From Singulisphaera sp. (lineage in GTDB: Bacteria > Planctomycetota > Planctomycetia > Isosphaerales > Isosphaeraceae), in assembly GCA_027451445.1 (NCBI GenBank), contig DAIDJG010000572.1, forward strand, positions 1 to 48,426: 48,426 nucleotides of DNA, given 5' to 3'. Below, piece by piece: positions 34,135 through 42,141 of the stretch. A model generated the notes under the pieces. That model ran no database searches. It was not told the origin of the DNA and worked only from the letters and a program-made list of their open reading frames with translations. How positions within the stretch are numbered: the first letter of the stretch is position 1; each line of letters opens with the position of its first letter. The position numbers and the translations under genes were made by a program.

Positions 34135-35208
34135 ATGCCCAAGATCAAAGCGCTAAAGGTCCGAGCGGTTCGCGTGCCGATGGCCCACCCGCACCGGACC
34201 GCCGGCGGGGTCGTCTCGGAATCGCCTCTGGTGCTCACCGACGTGCTGGTCGACGACGGCACCGTCGGCCACAGCATGGTTTTCACCTACACGGCAGCGG
34301 CACTCAAGCCGACCGCAGAGCTGATCCGCAATTTGGAGGGGCTCGTTCAGGGCGAACCGCTTGCCCCGTACGAGATCGAGCAAAAACTCTCGAGCCGGTT
34401 CCGTCTCCTCGGCTCTCAGGGACTCGTCGGCATCGCCCTCGCTGCAATCGACATGGCGCTTTGGGACGCGCTCGCACGCCGGCACGAGACCTCCCTCGTG
34501 GCGCTGCTCGGCGGCGTGGCGAAGCCGATCCCCGCGTACGGTTCGGTGGGATTCGACGGCGTAGAAGGTTCCGCAAGGGTCGCTGCGGAGTGGGTCGAGC
34601 GTGGCTTCAAAGGGGTAAAGGCAAAGATCGGCTATCCCACGGTTCGAGAGGATCTGGAGGTGATTCGCGCCATCCGCAAAACCGTGGGCGATCATGTCGC
34701 AATCATGGTCGATTACAACCAGTGCCTCACTCCGGCGGATGCCGTGCAGCGTGTTCGAGCTCTGGAGAGTGAGGGCCTGGCCTGGGTCGAGGAGCCAACG
34801 CTTGCGCACGACTATGCCGGCCACGCACTCATCGCTCGCGAAGTGGCCACGCCGATTCAGTGCGGGGAAAATTGGTGGGGAACACTCGACCTGCGGCATG
34901 CGCTCGCCGCCCAGGCGTCGGACTATATCATGCCTGACGTGATGAAGATTGGCGGCGTGACGGGCTGGCTACGCGCGGCCGCTCTCGCGCACGCGGAAGG
35001 CGTTCGCGTGTCGAGTCACCTCTGGCCCGAAATCAGTGCGCAACTGCTCTGCGTAACCCCAACTGCGCACTGGCTGGAATACGCCGAGTGGTGGAACGCG
35101 GTCGTTAGTGATCCGCTGTTGATCAGAGATGGAATGGCGACGATTGAGAATGCCGTTGGGACCGGTGTTTCCTGGAATGAGGACGCCGTGGAACGCTACG
35201 CCGTGTAG
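34135..35208 (+). CDS. mandelate racemase
   Basis: A 357-residue enolase-superfamily enzyme. Every catalytic and metal residue of Pseudomonas putida mandelate racemase is present with a constant offset of minus two: K162 and K164 (KAKIG), D193 and N195 (VDYNQ), E219 (VEEP), E245 (GENW), D268 (PDVMKIGG), H295 (SSHLWPE), E315. Sequence blocks between them are also alike (KIGGVTGWLRAAALA). So true interconversion of R- and S-mandelate, or of a close 2-hydroxyacid, is likely. The start at ATG 34135 matches the family start; the longer frame upstream is not conserved-looking. No mandelate dehydrogenase is in the window. Confidence 0.88.
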   Translation: MPKIKALKVRAVRVPMAHPHRTAGGVVSESPLVLTDVLVDDGTVGHSMVFTYTAAALKPTAELIRNLEGLVQGEPLAPYEIEQKLSSRFRLLGSQGLVGIALAAIDMALWDALARRHETSLVALLGGVAKPIPAYGSVGFDGVEGSARVAAEWVERGFKGVKAKIGYPTVREDLEVIRAIRKTVGDHVAIMVDYNQCLTPADAVQRVRALESEGLAWVEEPTLAHDYAGHALIAREVATPIQCGENWWGTLDLRHALAAQASDYIMPDVMKIGGVTGWLRAAALAHAEGVRVSSHLWPEISAQLLCVTPTAHWLEYAEWWNAVVSDPLLIRDGMATIENAVGTGVSWNEDAVERYAV

Positions 35209-35662
35209 AACGGCGCGCGTTCCATTGGCGCACTGATGCTCTGCTCCACCGTATAAGCACGCGGGAGACATGACGATACATGGACTGCCGTGCCGCAAGG
35301 GAGCGGAGGTGGGTCGTCGACGACCGCACCGCCTATCACAACGTCTCGCCGTTTCAACCGATTCATCCTAACCGCTCGGCGTTCCGCGATGTGTTGAACG
35401 AGGGATATATTCCCCTGGCGCGCGGAGCGTGACCGCGCAAGGCACGGCTAATGAACTTCGTCCCTCGCTATCGCCGATGTCCAACGTGCGAAGCGTTTAG
35501 ATGGATGTCCGCTTGGCCCGCGGTTTCCCGATGATGGGCCTCCCTAAGTAGCCTGGTCGGGCGGCGAGCACGGCAATGCGCTCTATAACAGCGTCCCCAC
35601 CTCGACGCGAACCAGCCGAGCCAGAACCCAGAGTCAACCTCAGAGCGCAAAGGAGAGGGCGA
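35209..35662. other. intergenic region, nothing recognised
   Basis: About 450 bases. Short frames on both strands are arginine-rich and not protein-like. No clear terminator or promoter seen. Confidence 0.35.
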
Positions 35663-36025
35663 ATGAAATCATTCGACATTGAGGACACTTATCTTGGGTC
35701 GATCCGGACCAATCCGGGTTCAGCCGGCTTCGAGCTTGAACGGTGGCTGGACGAGCTTCATCGGCATCCGAACGTCATCGCCGGTAAGCCCATCAAGGGC
35801 ATCAATCCCTTCACAAGGCAGCCGATTCACTCCTGCGGCGCGCGCGTGATCACGGGGCGCCAACAGGTCGGCATGTTGACGTGGACTCAGAGCCAGGCCG
35901 AGGTTGAGGTCGCCGTCTTTGGTGCCCCGGAAACGATGCTGCCGATAGCACGCGCGCTCGCGGCGTCGCTCGGTGGGCGATTTGAGGAACACCAGGCGGC
36001 AGACGGTGAGTCGGAGGAAGCCTGA
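35663..36025 (+). CDS. hypothetical protein
   Basis: A 120-residue protein I do not recognise. The start at ATG 35663 has AAGGAGAGGG upstream, which sets it apart from the longer frame. It is mixed alpha/beta with no signal peptide and no membrane span: RWLDELHRHPNVIAGKPIKGINPF, then a strand run GRQQVGMLTWTQSQAEVEVAVFG and a helix IARALAASLGGRFEEH. It looks like a small folded cytosolic domain. Gene stands alone in its direction. Confidence 0.6.
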   Translation: MKSFDIEDTYLGSIRTNPGSAGFELERWLDELHRHPNVIAGKPIKGINPFTRQPIHSCGARVITGRQQVGMLTWTQSQAEVEVAVFGAPETMLPIARALAASLGGRFEEHQAADGESEEA

Positions 36026-36368
36026 AAGAAAGAAGGGGAACGCCGCGAATTGCCAAAGGACGGCGCGAAATCCAGAAGCCCAGGCGAGAACGCCACGTCA
36101 TGCGCGACATTCCGTCAGTGAACGGCAACTATTCGACAAGCGATGGCATCAAGCACGTTCGGGAGAAGCACCGGAGAGCCATCTGGAAGGGGACGGTTCG
36201 TTCCGGGCCGATCCCGAGGCAGACGGGTGCGGATTGCACAAGGATTCGTTACGCTTGCCGATGGACCGATCGGAAACGTGGCCCGTCCCTGCATGCAGGC
36301 TCGGTCGCCTTGCAAGGGACGGGACGGTCGGTCGTTCGTTGCAACCCTGCAAGAGGAGAGAAGACGCC
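36026..36368. other. intergenic region, nothing firm
   Basis: About 340 bases without a convincing gene. Near its right end an imperfect inverted repeat (CTTGCAAGGG about 36309-36318 and CCCTGCAAG about 36346-36354) precedes the ribosome binding site AGGAGAG of the next gene and might be a leader structure. Confidence 0.35.
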
Positions 36369-37322
36369 ATGAGGACACGATTTGCTCGGGTGCTGGGCTT
36401 TTCGGCGGCGCTGCTGCCTCTGACGTTCATCCAGCCGGCGCCCGCCCAGTCGCCGGGGAACGTGGGGCGGCAAGTGGGAGGTCAAATCTTGAACAACGTG
36501 GGCAACGCCGCGGTCGGCCAGCCGGCCGCGGTGGTCCCTGCCCAACCGGTCGTCCCCGGCCAACCGGCCGCCTACGGGGTCCCTGCGACCCCGAGGCAGA
36601 TGCTTCAGGGGATCGAAGCGCAGGCGGTCAACAACGCAACCAGCGCTGTCACTGGGCAGCCGGCGACGTCGGCCACGCGCTATCAGTTGCCGGCGCAGTT
36701 CGCCACGAGCGCGCCCGGCACCACCGTCACCTACGCCGGCGCGAACTATGTCGTCAATGCCGACCGAACGATGAGCCCCACGGGCGCCACGGCTCAACCT
36801 GCGGTGGCCGCCACGCGCTACCAGATCCCCGCTCAGTTTGCCGGGACCGCGCCCGGCACGACCGTCACCTACGGCGGGACAAACTACGTGATCAACAACA
36901 ATAACACGATGAGCCCCGTGGCCCAGGCACCCGGCGGGATCCTGAGCCAGCCGCTGGCACCCGCAGTCGCGACGAGTCCGAGGCAAGCACTGCAGGGAAT
37001 GGAGCGACAGGCGATCAATAGGATGACCAACGCCGGCGCGATTCAGGCGGGGTATGTGCCGACCTCGGCCGTGCGCTATCAGATCCCCGCGCAGTTTGCC
37101 GCGAGCGCACCCGGCACCACCGTCAGCTATCGCGGCGCGAACTACGTCATCAACGCGAACGGAACGATGAGCCCCGCGGCCGCAGCGACGCCCGCTGCAA
37201 ACGCCGTGCGCTACCAGATCCCGGGGCAGTTCGCCGGGAGCGCACCAGGCACGAATGTTACGTACGGCGGTGCCAACTACGTGATCAACAACGACAACAC
37301 GATGAGCCCGGCCGCCCGCTAA
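36369..37322 (+). CDS. secreted protein with four RYQIPAQF repeats
   Basis: A 317-residue exported protein, no known family. Signal peptide 1-26 (VLGFSAALLPLTFIQPAPAQ). Then a Gly/Asn/Val segment (GGQILNNVGNAAVGQ) and a Pro/Val-rich linker. Four copies of a 34-residue unit start at about residues 104, 150, 236 and 281; each reads RYQ(I/L)P(A/G)QFAxxAPGTxVxYxGxNYVxNxxxTMSP. A short helical sequence PRQxLQGxExQAxNxxT occurs twice, before units 1 and 3, so the protein is a duplicated two-part module. The units are rich in aromatic and Asn residues and may bind carbohydrate or assemble on the cell surface; this is only inference. AGGAGAG lies upstream. Confidence 0.75.
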   Translation: MRTRFARVLGFSAALLPLTFIQPAPAQSPGNVGRQVGGQILNNVGNAAVGQPAAVVPAQPVVPGQPAAYGVPATPRQMLQGIEAQAVNNATSAVTGQPATSATRYQLPAQFATSAPGTTVTYAGANYVVNADRTMSPTGATAQPAVAATRYQIPAQFAGTAPGTTVTYGGTNYVINNNNTMSPVAQAPGGILSQPLAPAVATSPRQALQGMERQAINRMTNAGAIQAGYVPTSAVRYQIPAQFAASAPGTTVSYRGANYVINANGTMSPAAAATPAANAVRYQIPGQFAGSAPGTNVTYGGANYVINNDNTMSPAAR

Positions 37323-37344
37323 CGAACGCGCCGCCCAGGTCGTT

Positions 37345-37379
37345 GCGGGAGTCGTGCGTCGAGACGTTATGACTCCCGC
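37345..37379. terminator. terminator-like hairpin between convergent genes
   Basis: GCGGGAGTC (37345-37353) and GACTCCCGC (37371-37379) form a perfect 9-bp stem with a 17-base loop, between the rightward repeat protein and the leftward membrane protein. No T-run follows on either side. Confidence 0.5.
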
Positions 37380-37434
37380 ATCCCGCTCACACCTGAGCGA
37401 AGACCGCCAACTGGCTCACATGCGCGGCGGAAGA

Positions 37435-38103
37435 TCAGCGCGCACGCCTTGACTCGGGATCCGGCTCGATCCAAATCATAAGGCCATTTGACGGCCCGGT
37501 CGTGCCGCCGCTGGGCGAGCTCGAGAATCGACAACGGTGCAGTACGAGCGGTTGGTCGCTGGGGAACTGGTCGGAGATCGAGATATCATCGGACGTCTCC
37601 GAGCTGTCGCTGGAGAACTCCTTGGTCTCCTCGATCGTAAGCTGTACGGATCCGTCCAACGTGAGCACACCCTTCCACGAGTCCTTGACCCGCGGTTGGT
37701 CCACCGCGATGGCGTGCGTGCCCGGCGCGATCGGCATCGACTTCATCACGGGGGGAAAGCCAGTGGTGCCCACCTCGCGCGTCGCCATGCAGATCCGATA
37801 GGATCCGGACGGCAAATAGAGGTCCCATCGTTCCTCGCCCATCCACTGGTTGAGTTTCTTCACGACCGCGATCCGGCCTGGGTCGTCGACTTCCAACTCG
37901 CGGGCGAGCGATCGGAGGACATTGAGTCGCGATTGCATGACGAGGGTCTTCTCACGATTCATGATCACGCCCAACCACGCGGCGACTGCCCAGATCAGCA
38001 GGAGCAACGTGCGCAGGCCAACCTGCCACCGCCCCTTCTTCGTCCGCTCGGCGACTGGGGGACTGGCGGCCGGGCCGTCCGATGGGTTCGCAGGGTCAGT
38101 CAT
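37435..38103 (-). CDS. hypothetical single-span membrane protein
   Basis: A 222-residue protein with one span near residues 30-48 (LRTLLLLIWAVAAWLGVIM), a typical planctomycete RTLLLL...AWLG type anchor, followed by an outside domain of about 170 residues (RWDLYLPSGSYRICMA) and an acidic Ser-rich stretch (SSDSSETSDD). It starts 4 bases after the stop of the gene upstream, which also has one N-terminal span and a similar outside domain, so the two form a unit. Function not known. Confidence 0.7.
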   Translation of the reverse strand: MTDPANPSDGPAASPPVAERTKKGRWQVGLRTLLLLIWAVAAWLGVIMNREKTLVMQSRLNVLRSLARELEVDDPGRIAVVKKLNQWMGEERWDLYLPSGSYRICMATREVGTTGFPPVMKSMPIAPGTHAIAVDQPRVKDSWKGVLTLDGSVQLTIEETKEFSSDSSETSDDISISDQFPSDQPLVLHRCRFSSSPSGGTTGPSNGLMIWIEPDPESRRAR

Positions 38104-38107
38104 AAGA

Positions 38108-38755
38108 TCAATTCTCTACGCTGGGCTGTGGCGTTTGCTTCGGTTCGGGCCTGAACGAAAAACGGAAGAACCGGGGATCGAACCTCGCTCTCCTGTCGGG
38201 TGATAGCTCATTCCGGACCTCGGTTTCCAGATCCGCTGGGACCGTCAAGCTCAGAAGGTCCAGCGGTTCATCCATGCCGACCGACACGGCGCCGTGCGTC
38301 CCGAGTTGTTCGACGAGCACCTTGTCGAAACGACCGTGAAGGACCTTCGAAAGCGCTGGGTCACCGAAGGACTGACGGCTGCTCGAATTCTCGCGGCTTT
38401 GGTAGAGGTTCAAGTCGCCTTCGGAGTCCTCGCGGAACCGGACGCGGAGGATCAGTTCCCGGGCGGGACTCGTACCCGGGACCAGGGAGCCCACCGATGC
38501 AGCAGGCATCACGCGCGTAAACAGCTCATAATCGGCGGGGAGGTAGACACGCCAGGCGAAATGAAGAGGCTCTCCGGTGTCCAGGGCCAGGACGTGGACC
38601 TTGGACGGGTCGGTGATCACAAGATTCCCCGCCGATCGCGACAGCCGCTCGCTCTTGGCTCGCACTCGGCCCTGTTCTCGGCTGGTGTACAAGACCACGA
38701 CGCCGCCGACCAGCGCGATCAACAGCAACGTTGCATCGAGCAGTTTGTGTCTCAA
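38108..38755 (-). CDS. hypothetical single-span membrane protein, partner of the next gene
   Basis: A 215-residue protein with one N-terminal span (ATLLLIALVGGVVVLYTS) and an outside domain. Both this protein and its neighbour contain a WRVYLPADYE / WDLYLPSGSY element at the same place, so they look like distant paralogues. The start is TTG 38755, with GAGG five bases upstream; no better start is seen. First gene of the two-gene unit. Confidence 0.65.
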   Translation of the reverse strand: MRHKLLDATLLLIALVGGVVVLYTSREQGRVRAKSERLSRSAGNLVITDPSKVHVLALDTGEPLHFAWRVYLPADYELFTRVMPAASVGSLVPGTSPARELILRVRFREDSEGDLNLYQSRENSSSRQSFGDPALSKVLHGRFDKVLVEQLGTHGAVSVGMDEPLDLLSLTVPADLETEVRNELSPDRRARFDPRFFRFSFRPEPKQTPQPSVEN

Positions 38756-38894
38756 AGCGACCTCGACTTCGGTGACGGGGTTGAGCCCCGAACGGCCGCT
38801 GATTTTAGCCGTCGCATTCCCATACCGCTACCGCGAAGTTAGCACTCGAATCATGCAGATTCGGCGGAGCTCCCACACAAATCGGAATCGAGAG

Positions 38895-38983
38895 CCATGG
38901 ATATTCATGTAATATCATGGCACGCCGGGGTGACGAAACGACAACGGCCGACCCATCCCGCGCGGGGAGAGCCGGCCGTCGTC
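38895..38983. repeat. two stem-loops upstream of the membrane-protein pair
   Basis: CCATGGATATT (38895-38905) pairs with AATATCATGG (38911-38920) with one bulge; GACAACGGCCG (38940-38950) pairs with CGGCCGTCGTC (38973-38983) with one mismatch. They lie between the FG-GAP gene and the membrane-protein pair, both leftward, and may be transcription end signals of the former. Confidence 0.45.
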
Positions 38984-38998
38984 TATTGAGTCCTAGGT

Positions 38999-39060
38999 AA
39001 GTCGCTTAACGTTTTCTGCGAGATTTCGGCCGAAATCGAGGCTTTTTCGTTAAGCGACTT
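38999..39060. repeat. nested palindrome downstream of the FG-GAP gene
   Basis: A perfect 13-bp inverted repeat, AAGTCGCTTAACG (38999-39011) and its complement (39048-39060), encloses a perfect 16-bp palindrome GATTTCGGCCGAAATC (39022-39037). It stands 40 bases after the stop of the leftward FG-GAP gene. Possible terminator, though without a T-run, or a short mobile or repetitive palindromic unit. Confidence 0.6.
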
Positions 39061-39099
39061 GCGCAGGTTTCAATAAAGCGGGAGTATTCACCCGGTTTT

Positions 39100-41748
39100 T
39101 TACTTATGACGAGGCGTGAGGATCTGGTGCTGCTCTTGCACCGGAATCACGGGGGCCTTGTGGTTGGCAACCACGAGCTTGCCGGGGTGGTAGACGCTGG
39201 TGTCGAAGAAGTGCTGCTTGTGGGTGAAGGCGCGTCCGTTCGGGCCGCTATTCGTGCGTTTGGGCTGGAAGTGGTACCTGGCCGGGTCGGTGTAATTGAG
39301 GATGCGCATCTGGAACCCGAGGTCGGGCAAGAACTGATGGTACGCGACTCGTTTCGGGATCGGCTTGTAGTCGAACGTCGAAAGGGTTGAGGGCGGAGGC
39401 ACGAACTGATCGGCGCCAAAGGGTGGCTGGAAGAAGGTCAGGGCGATGGCTCCGATGGGTGCAATCGTGCCCACCCCGCCGCCACCGCCGTTTACGGGCG
39501 CACCGCTGACCGTGATGGTCGTCGTGCCGGTGAACACCTTGTTCGGCAATGGGGAGCTCGCGAGCGTGCGGCCCGTAATCGTGAGGCTTGTTGTGTTGTT
39601 AGTCAGGCCGAGGTTCGACCGAGGCGAGATGGTGATGATGGCATCCTCAACACCATCGTTGTTCTCGTCGACTGGGTCCTTGGCGATCGTCGCATTGGGG
39701 AAAGCGACACCATTGACGACGATGGTCGCGGGATTGATGTCCTTGACCGGGTCGAATGCCGGGGTCGTACTCGTGGTGCTCTCGACGTAGATCAGCATGC
39801 TGTTCGGCGTGGTCGCATTCACGGGGTACGGCGGGGAGACCGATTCGGGAGCGTCAACGCTGATGGTGGTATTGATGGCGTTGCTGGTTGGGGTTTGCAG
39901 CGGCACGAACTTGCCTTCGAGGATCATGACGCCGCCGTCGAGCCCGCGCTGGCCGGTCGCCGCGTAGCCGGGGGCACCGATGATGAAGTCGGCGATGCCG
40001 TCGCCGTCGGCCGTGAGATTGGTCACTCCGGTCGGGACGACGATGCCCGAGACCGACGCACCGAGGAACGGAGGCGCGGCTTCGCCGGGGGTCGTCAGGG
40101 TAAAGACCGTGGCCGCGATCGGCTGGCTCTGGGCATTTGTCAGGCTGAAGATGCCGGTAAGAGCCAGGTTTCCGGGAATCAGGTAGACCAAGCCGTTGTT
40201 GCCGTTGGCGCCGGGGGAGCCGATCAGGATCGGGTTCGGTGCCTGGGTGAGGTTGATGCGTCCGACCTCTGAGAGTGACCAGCCCGCCAGTGCCCCTCCA
40301 CCTGCCCCGGTAAGCTGGACGCTGGGGTCGTTGGCGGGAATCGCGTCGAGGGAGATGGTGCCGACGAGGTTGTTGCTGGTGGCGGCCTGGCCGTAGAAGA
40401 GCGTGACGCGGCCCTGGTTGGCGTTGAAGAAGGGGGAGCCGATCATGAAGTCGTCGAGTCCGTCGGCGTTGAAGTCGCCTGCCGTCGCGATCGTCATACC
40501 GGTGCCATCGCCGGGCTCTCCGGCGATCGTGGCACCCACGACGGTGTCCGTCGCGGTGCCGGGGGCCCCGAGCCGGTCCAGATTGATCGAGATCAATCCT
40601 CCCACGCTGGTGGCGTCGCTGATCAAGGCACCTCCGCCGTAGACGAGATAAACCGTGGACGCGCCGGGAGCACCGATGAGGAAGTCGGGAATACGCGTGT
40701 TGGAGCTGCTCAAGGAACCGTCGAAGCTGCCCGCGCCGGCGACCGCCATACCGGTTTGGTCGCCCGAGGCGGTGCCGCCGAAGATCACGCCGCGGGGGCC
40801 GCCGTTCTGGCCCACGCGATCGATGAGCACGGTGGAGGTTGTCGTCGGCGCCGCGAAGCCATCGATGAGGAACGCGACGCCAGCCCCGCTGTTGCCGTCG
40901 TAGGTCGCGCCCGGTGCTCCAATGGCGATATCGCCGGAGCCGTCGCCGAAGACGTCGCCGGGTCCGGCCACCGAGGCACCGACCATGGCACCTGTGGCAT
41001 TGCTGACGTAGGTGACGAATGTGACGCCCTGGTTCCCATTCGGGTTGTCGAGGTCGATGGTCTGTCCGGAATGCGATAGCAGGCCTGGGCCGCCATAGAT
41101 CAGGAACGCTCGGCCGGCCTGGCCCGTACCGGCGGAGTTCACTCCGCCGGGAGCACCGAGCATGAAGGCCGGAGTGCCGTGGATCGCGCCGAGGGCGGCG
41201 ACCGAGGCGCCGAGCTGGGAGCCGTTCTCCTGGCTGGTGATGAACTTGATGCCCGCGAACGGGAAGCCGCTCACGCCGTTGATCGGGTTCTGCTGGGCGG
41301 CCGCGGAGTTACCGAGTTGGAGCAGGTCGCCGACGCGTCCTTGCGTCGTGTTGAGTAGCCAGCTAATCGTGCCGGCCGAAACGGACTGAGAACCGAAAAT
41401 GAGATAAGCAGTCGCGTTATTGCCGGCGCCGAGCCCGATCTGCCCGCCATTGTTGACAACGTCGGGGGCGCCAACCACGAAGTCATCATATCCATTGCCG
41501 AGCAAGTCGCCCACGTCGCGGACGCTCCAGCCCGCGCCGCCGCTGGAGACGCCTCCGGCCATGTCGATGCCGTAAGGAAAAGTGGCGATCGTGGGCAACG
41601 GTGATGTCGCGACAGGGCTTGACGGCGGCTGTACGCCTCCCAGATCGATGGCCAGGAGGACGCGATCCTCGAGATTTTCGAGTCGCAGCGGGTTCATCCT
41701 GCGCTGCCGCGGGTTTCCCTTCCCGGGTTTGCGCTTGTCAAACAGCAT
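39100..41748 (-). CDS. FG-GAP (integrin alpha-like) repeat surface protein
   Basis: An 882-residue protein. The N-terminus reads RRMNPLRLENLEDRVLLA, the LExLExRxLL motif that marks many large exported planctomycete proteins and is probably an export signal. Residues about 60-640 hold roughly seven FG-GAP repeats of a beta-propeller, each with GxxxA-GDxxGDGxxDxxIGAP: for example DLLGNGYDDFVVGAPD, DVFGDGSGDIAIGAPG, DFNADGLDDFMIGSP. The D-x-D-x-D turns bind calcium. Residues 660-770 form an Ig-like domain and the C-terminus (GYDK-like region to TPRHK) is basic and Tyr/His-rich. Likely a cell-surface adhesion or structural protein. Start at ATG 41748 has GGAGGGAG upstream. Confidence 0.85.
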   Translation of the reverse strand: MLFDKRKPGKGNPRQRRMNPLRLENLEDRVLLAIDLGGVQPPSSPVATSPLPTIATFPYGIDMAGGVSSGGAGWSVRDVGDLLGNGYDDFVVGAPDVVNNGGQIGLGAGNNATAYLIFGSQSVSAGTISWLLNTTQGRVGDLLQLGNSAAAQQNPINGVSGFPFAGIKFITSQENGSQLGASVAALGAIHGTPAFMLGAPGGVNSAGTGQAGRAFLIYGGPGLLSHSGQTIDLDNPNGNQGVTFVTYVSNATGAMVGASVAGPGDVFGDGSGDIAIGAPGATYDGNSGAGVAFLIDGFAAPTTTSTVLIDRVGQNGGPRGVIFGGTASGDQTGMAVAGAGSFDGSLSSSNTRIPDFLIGAPGASTVYLVYGGGALISDATSVGGLISINLDRLGAPGTATDTVVGATIAGEPGDGTGMTIATAGDFNADGLDDFMIGSPFFNANQGRVTLFYGQAATSNNLVGTISLDAIPANDPSVQLTGAGGGALAGWSLSEVGRINLTQAPNPILIGSPGANGNNGLVYLIPGNLALTGIFSLTNAQSQPIAATVFTLTTPGEAAPPFLGASVSGIVVPTGVTNLTADGDGIADFIIGAPGYAATGQRGLDGGVMILEGKFVPLQTPTSNAINTTISVDAPESVSPPYPVNATTPNSMLIYVESTTSTTPAFDPVKDINPATIVVNGVAFPNATIAKDPVDENNDGVEDAIITISPRSNLGLTNNTTSLTITGRTLASSPLPNKVFTGTTTITVSGAPVNGGGGGVGTIAPIGAIALTFFQPPFGADQFVPPPSTLSTFDYKPIPKRVAYHQFLPDLGFQMRILNYTDPARYHFQPKRTNSGPNGRAFTHKQHFFDTSVYHPGKLVVANHKAPVIPVQEQHQILTPRHK

Positions 41749-41875
41749 TGGAGACTCCCTCCCCCAGGCCAAATGTCGCGCGTTTGCCGCCTTCCAGCCA
41801 GTCCCGGAGCGCGGCCCACGTCCCTCGGAACATCCTTAGCAGGGCGACTCCACCCCACACCGGATCGGCGCGACC

Positions 41876-42112
41876 CTACCGCCGCCAAGGGAATCCAATT
41901 ACCTCAGCAATTTCGGCCCCCCATTCCATCAGGCTCCATCCAAAGGCTGCGGCCAAAGCCCGCATTGCGGCGTTGTCAAGGTGTTTTCCATTCAACCCAT
42001 ACAACCAGCAGGCCCGATAACACTGTCGGAAGCGGATTATCTCTTCTCTCGCCGCTGTCCACACCGCGCGGTCGTAATCGCTCCCAGGCGCGGTGACTCT
42101 CCGTTTCAACAA
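41876..42112 (-). CDS. possible small hypothetical protein
   Basis: A 78-residue leftward frame with TTG start. Its composition is protein-like in the C-terminal half (CYRACWLYGLNGKHLDNAAMRALAAAFGWSLMEWG), but there is no good start codon or ribosome binding site and I do not know the family. It lies in the 390-base gap between the FG-GAP and TolC genes, where I see nothing else. Confidence 0.35.
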   Translation of the reverse strand: MLKRRVTAPGSDYDRAVWTAAREEIIRFRQCYRACWLYGLNGKHLDNAAMRALAAAFGWSLMEWGAEIAEVIGFPWRR

Positions 42113-42141
42113 ACGATGCCATCGAACGAGGCGAGCGTTTC

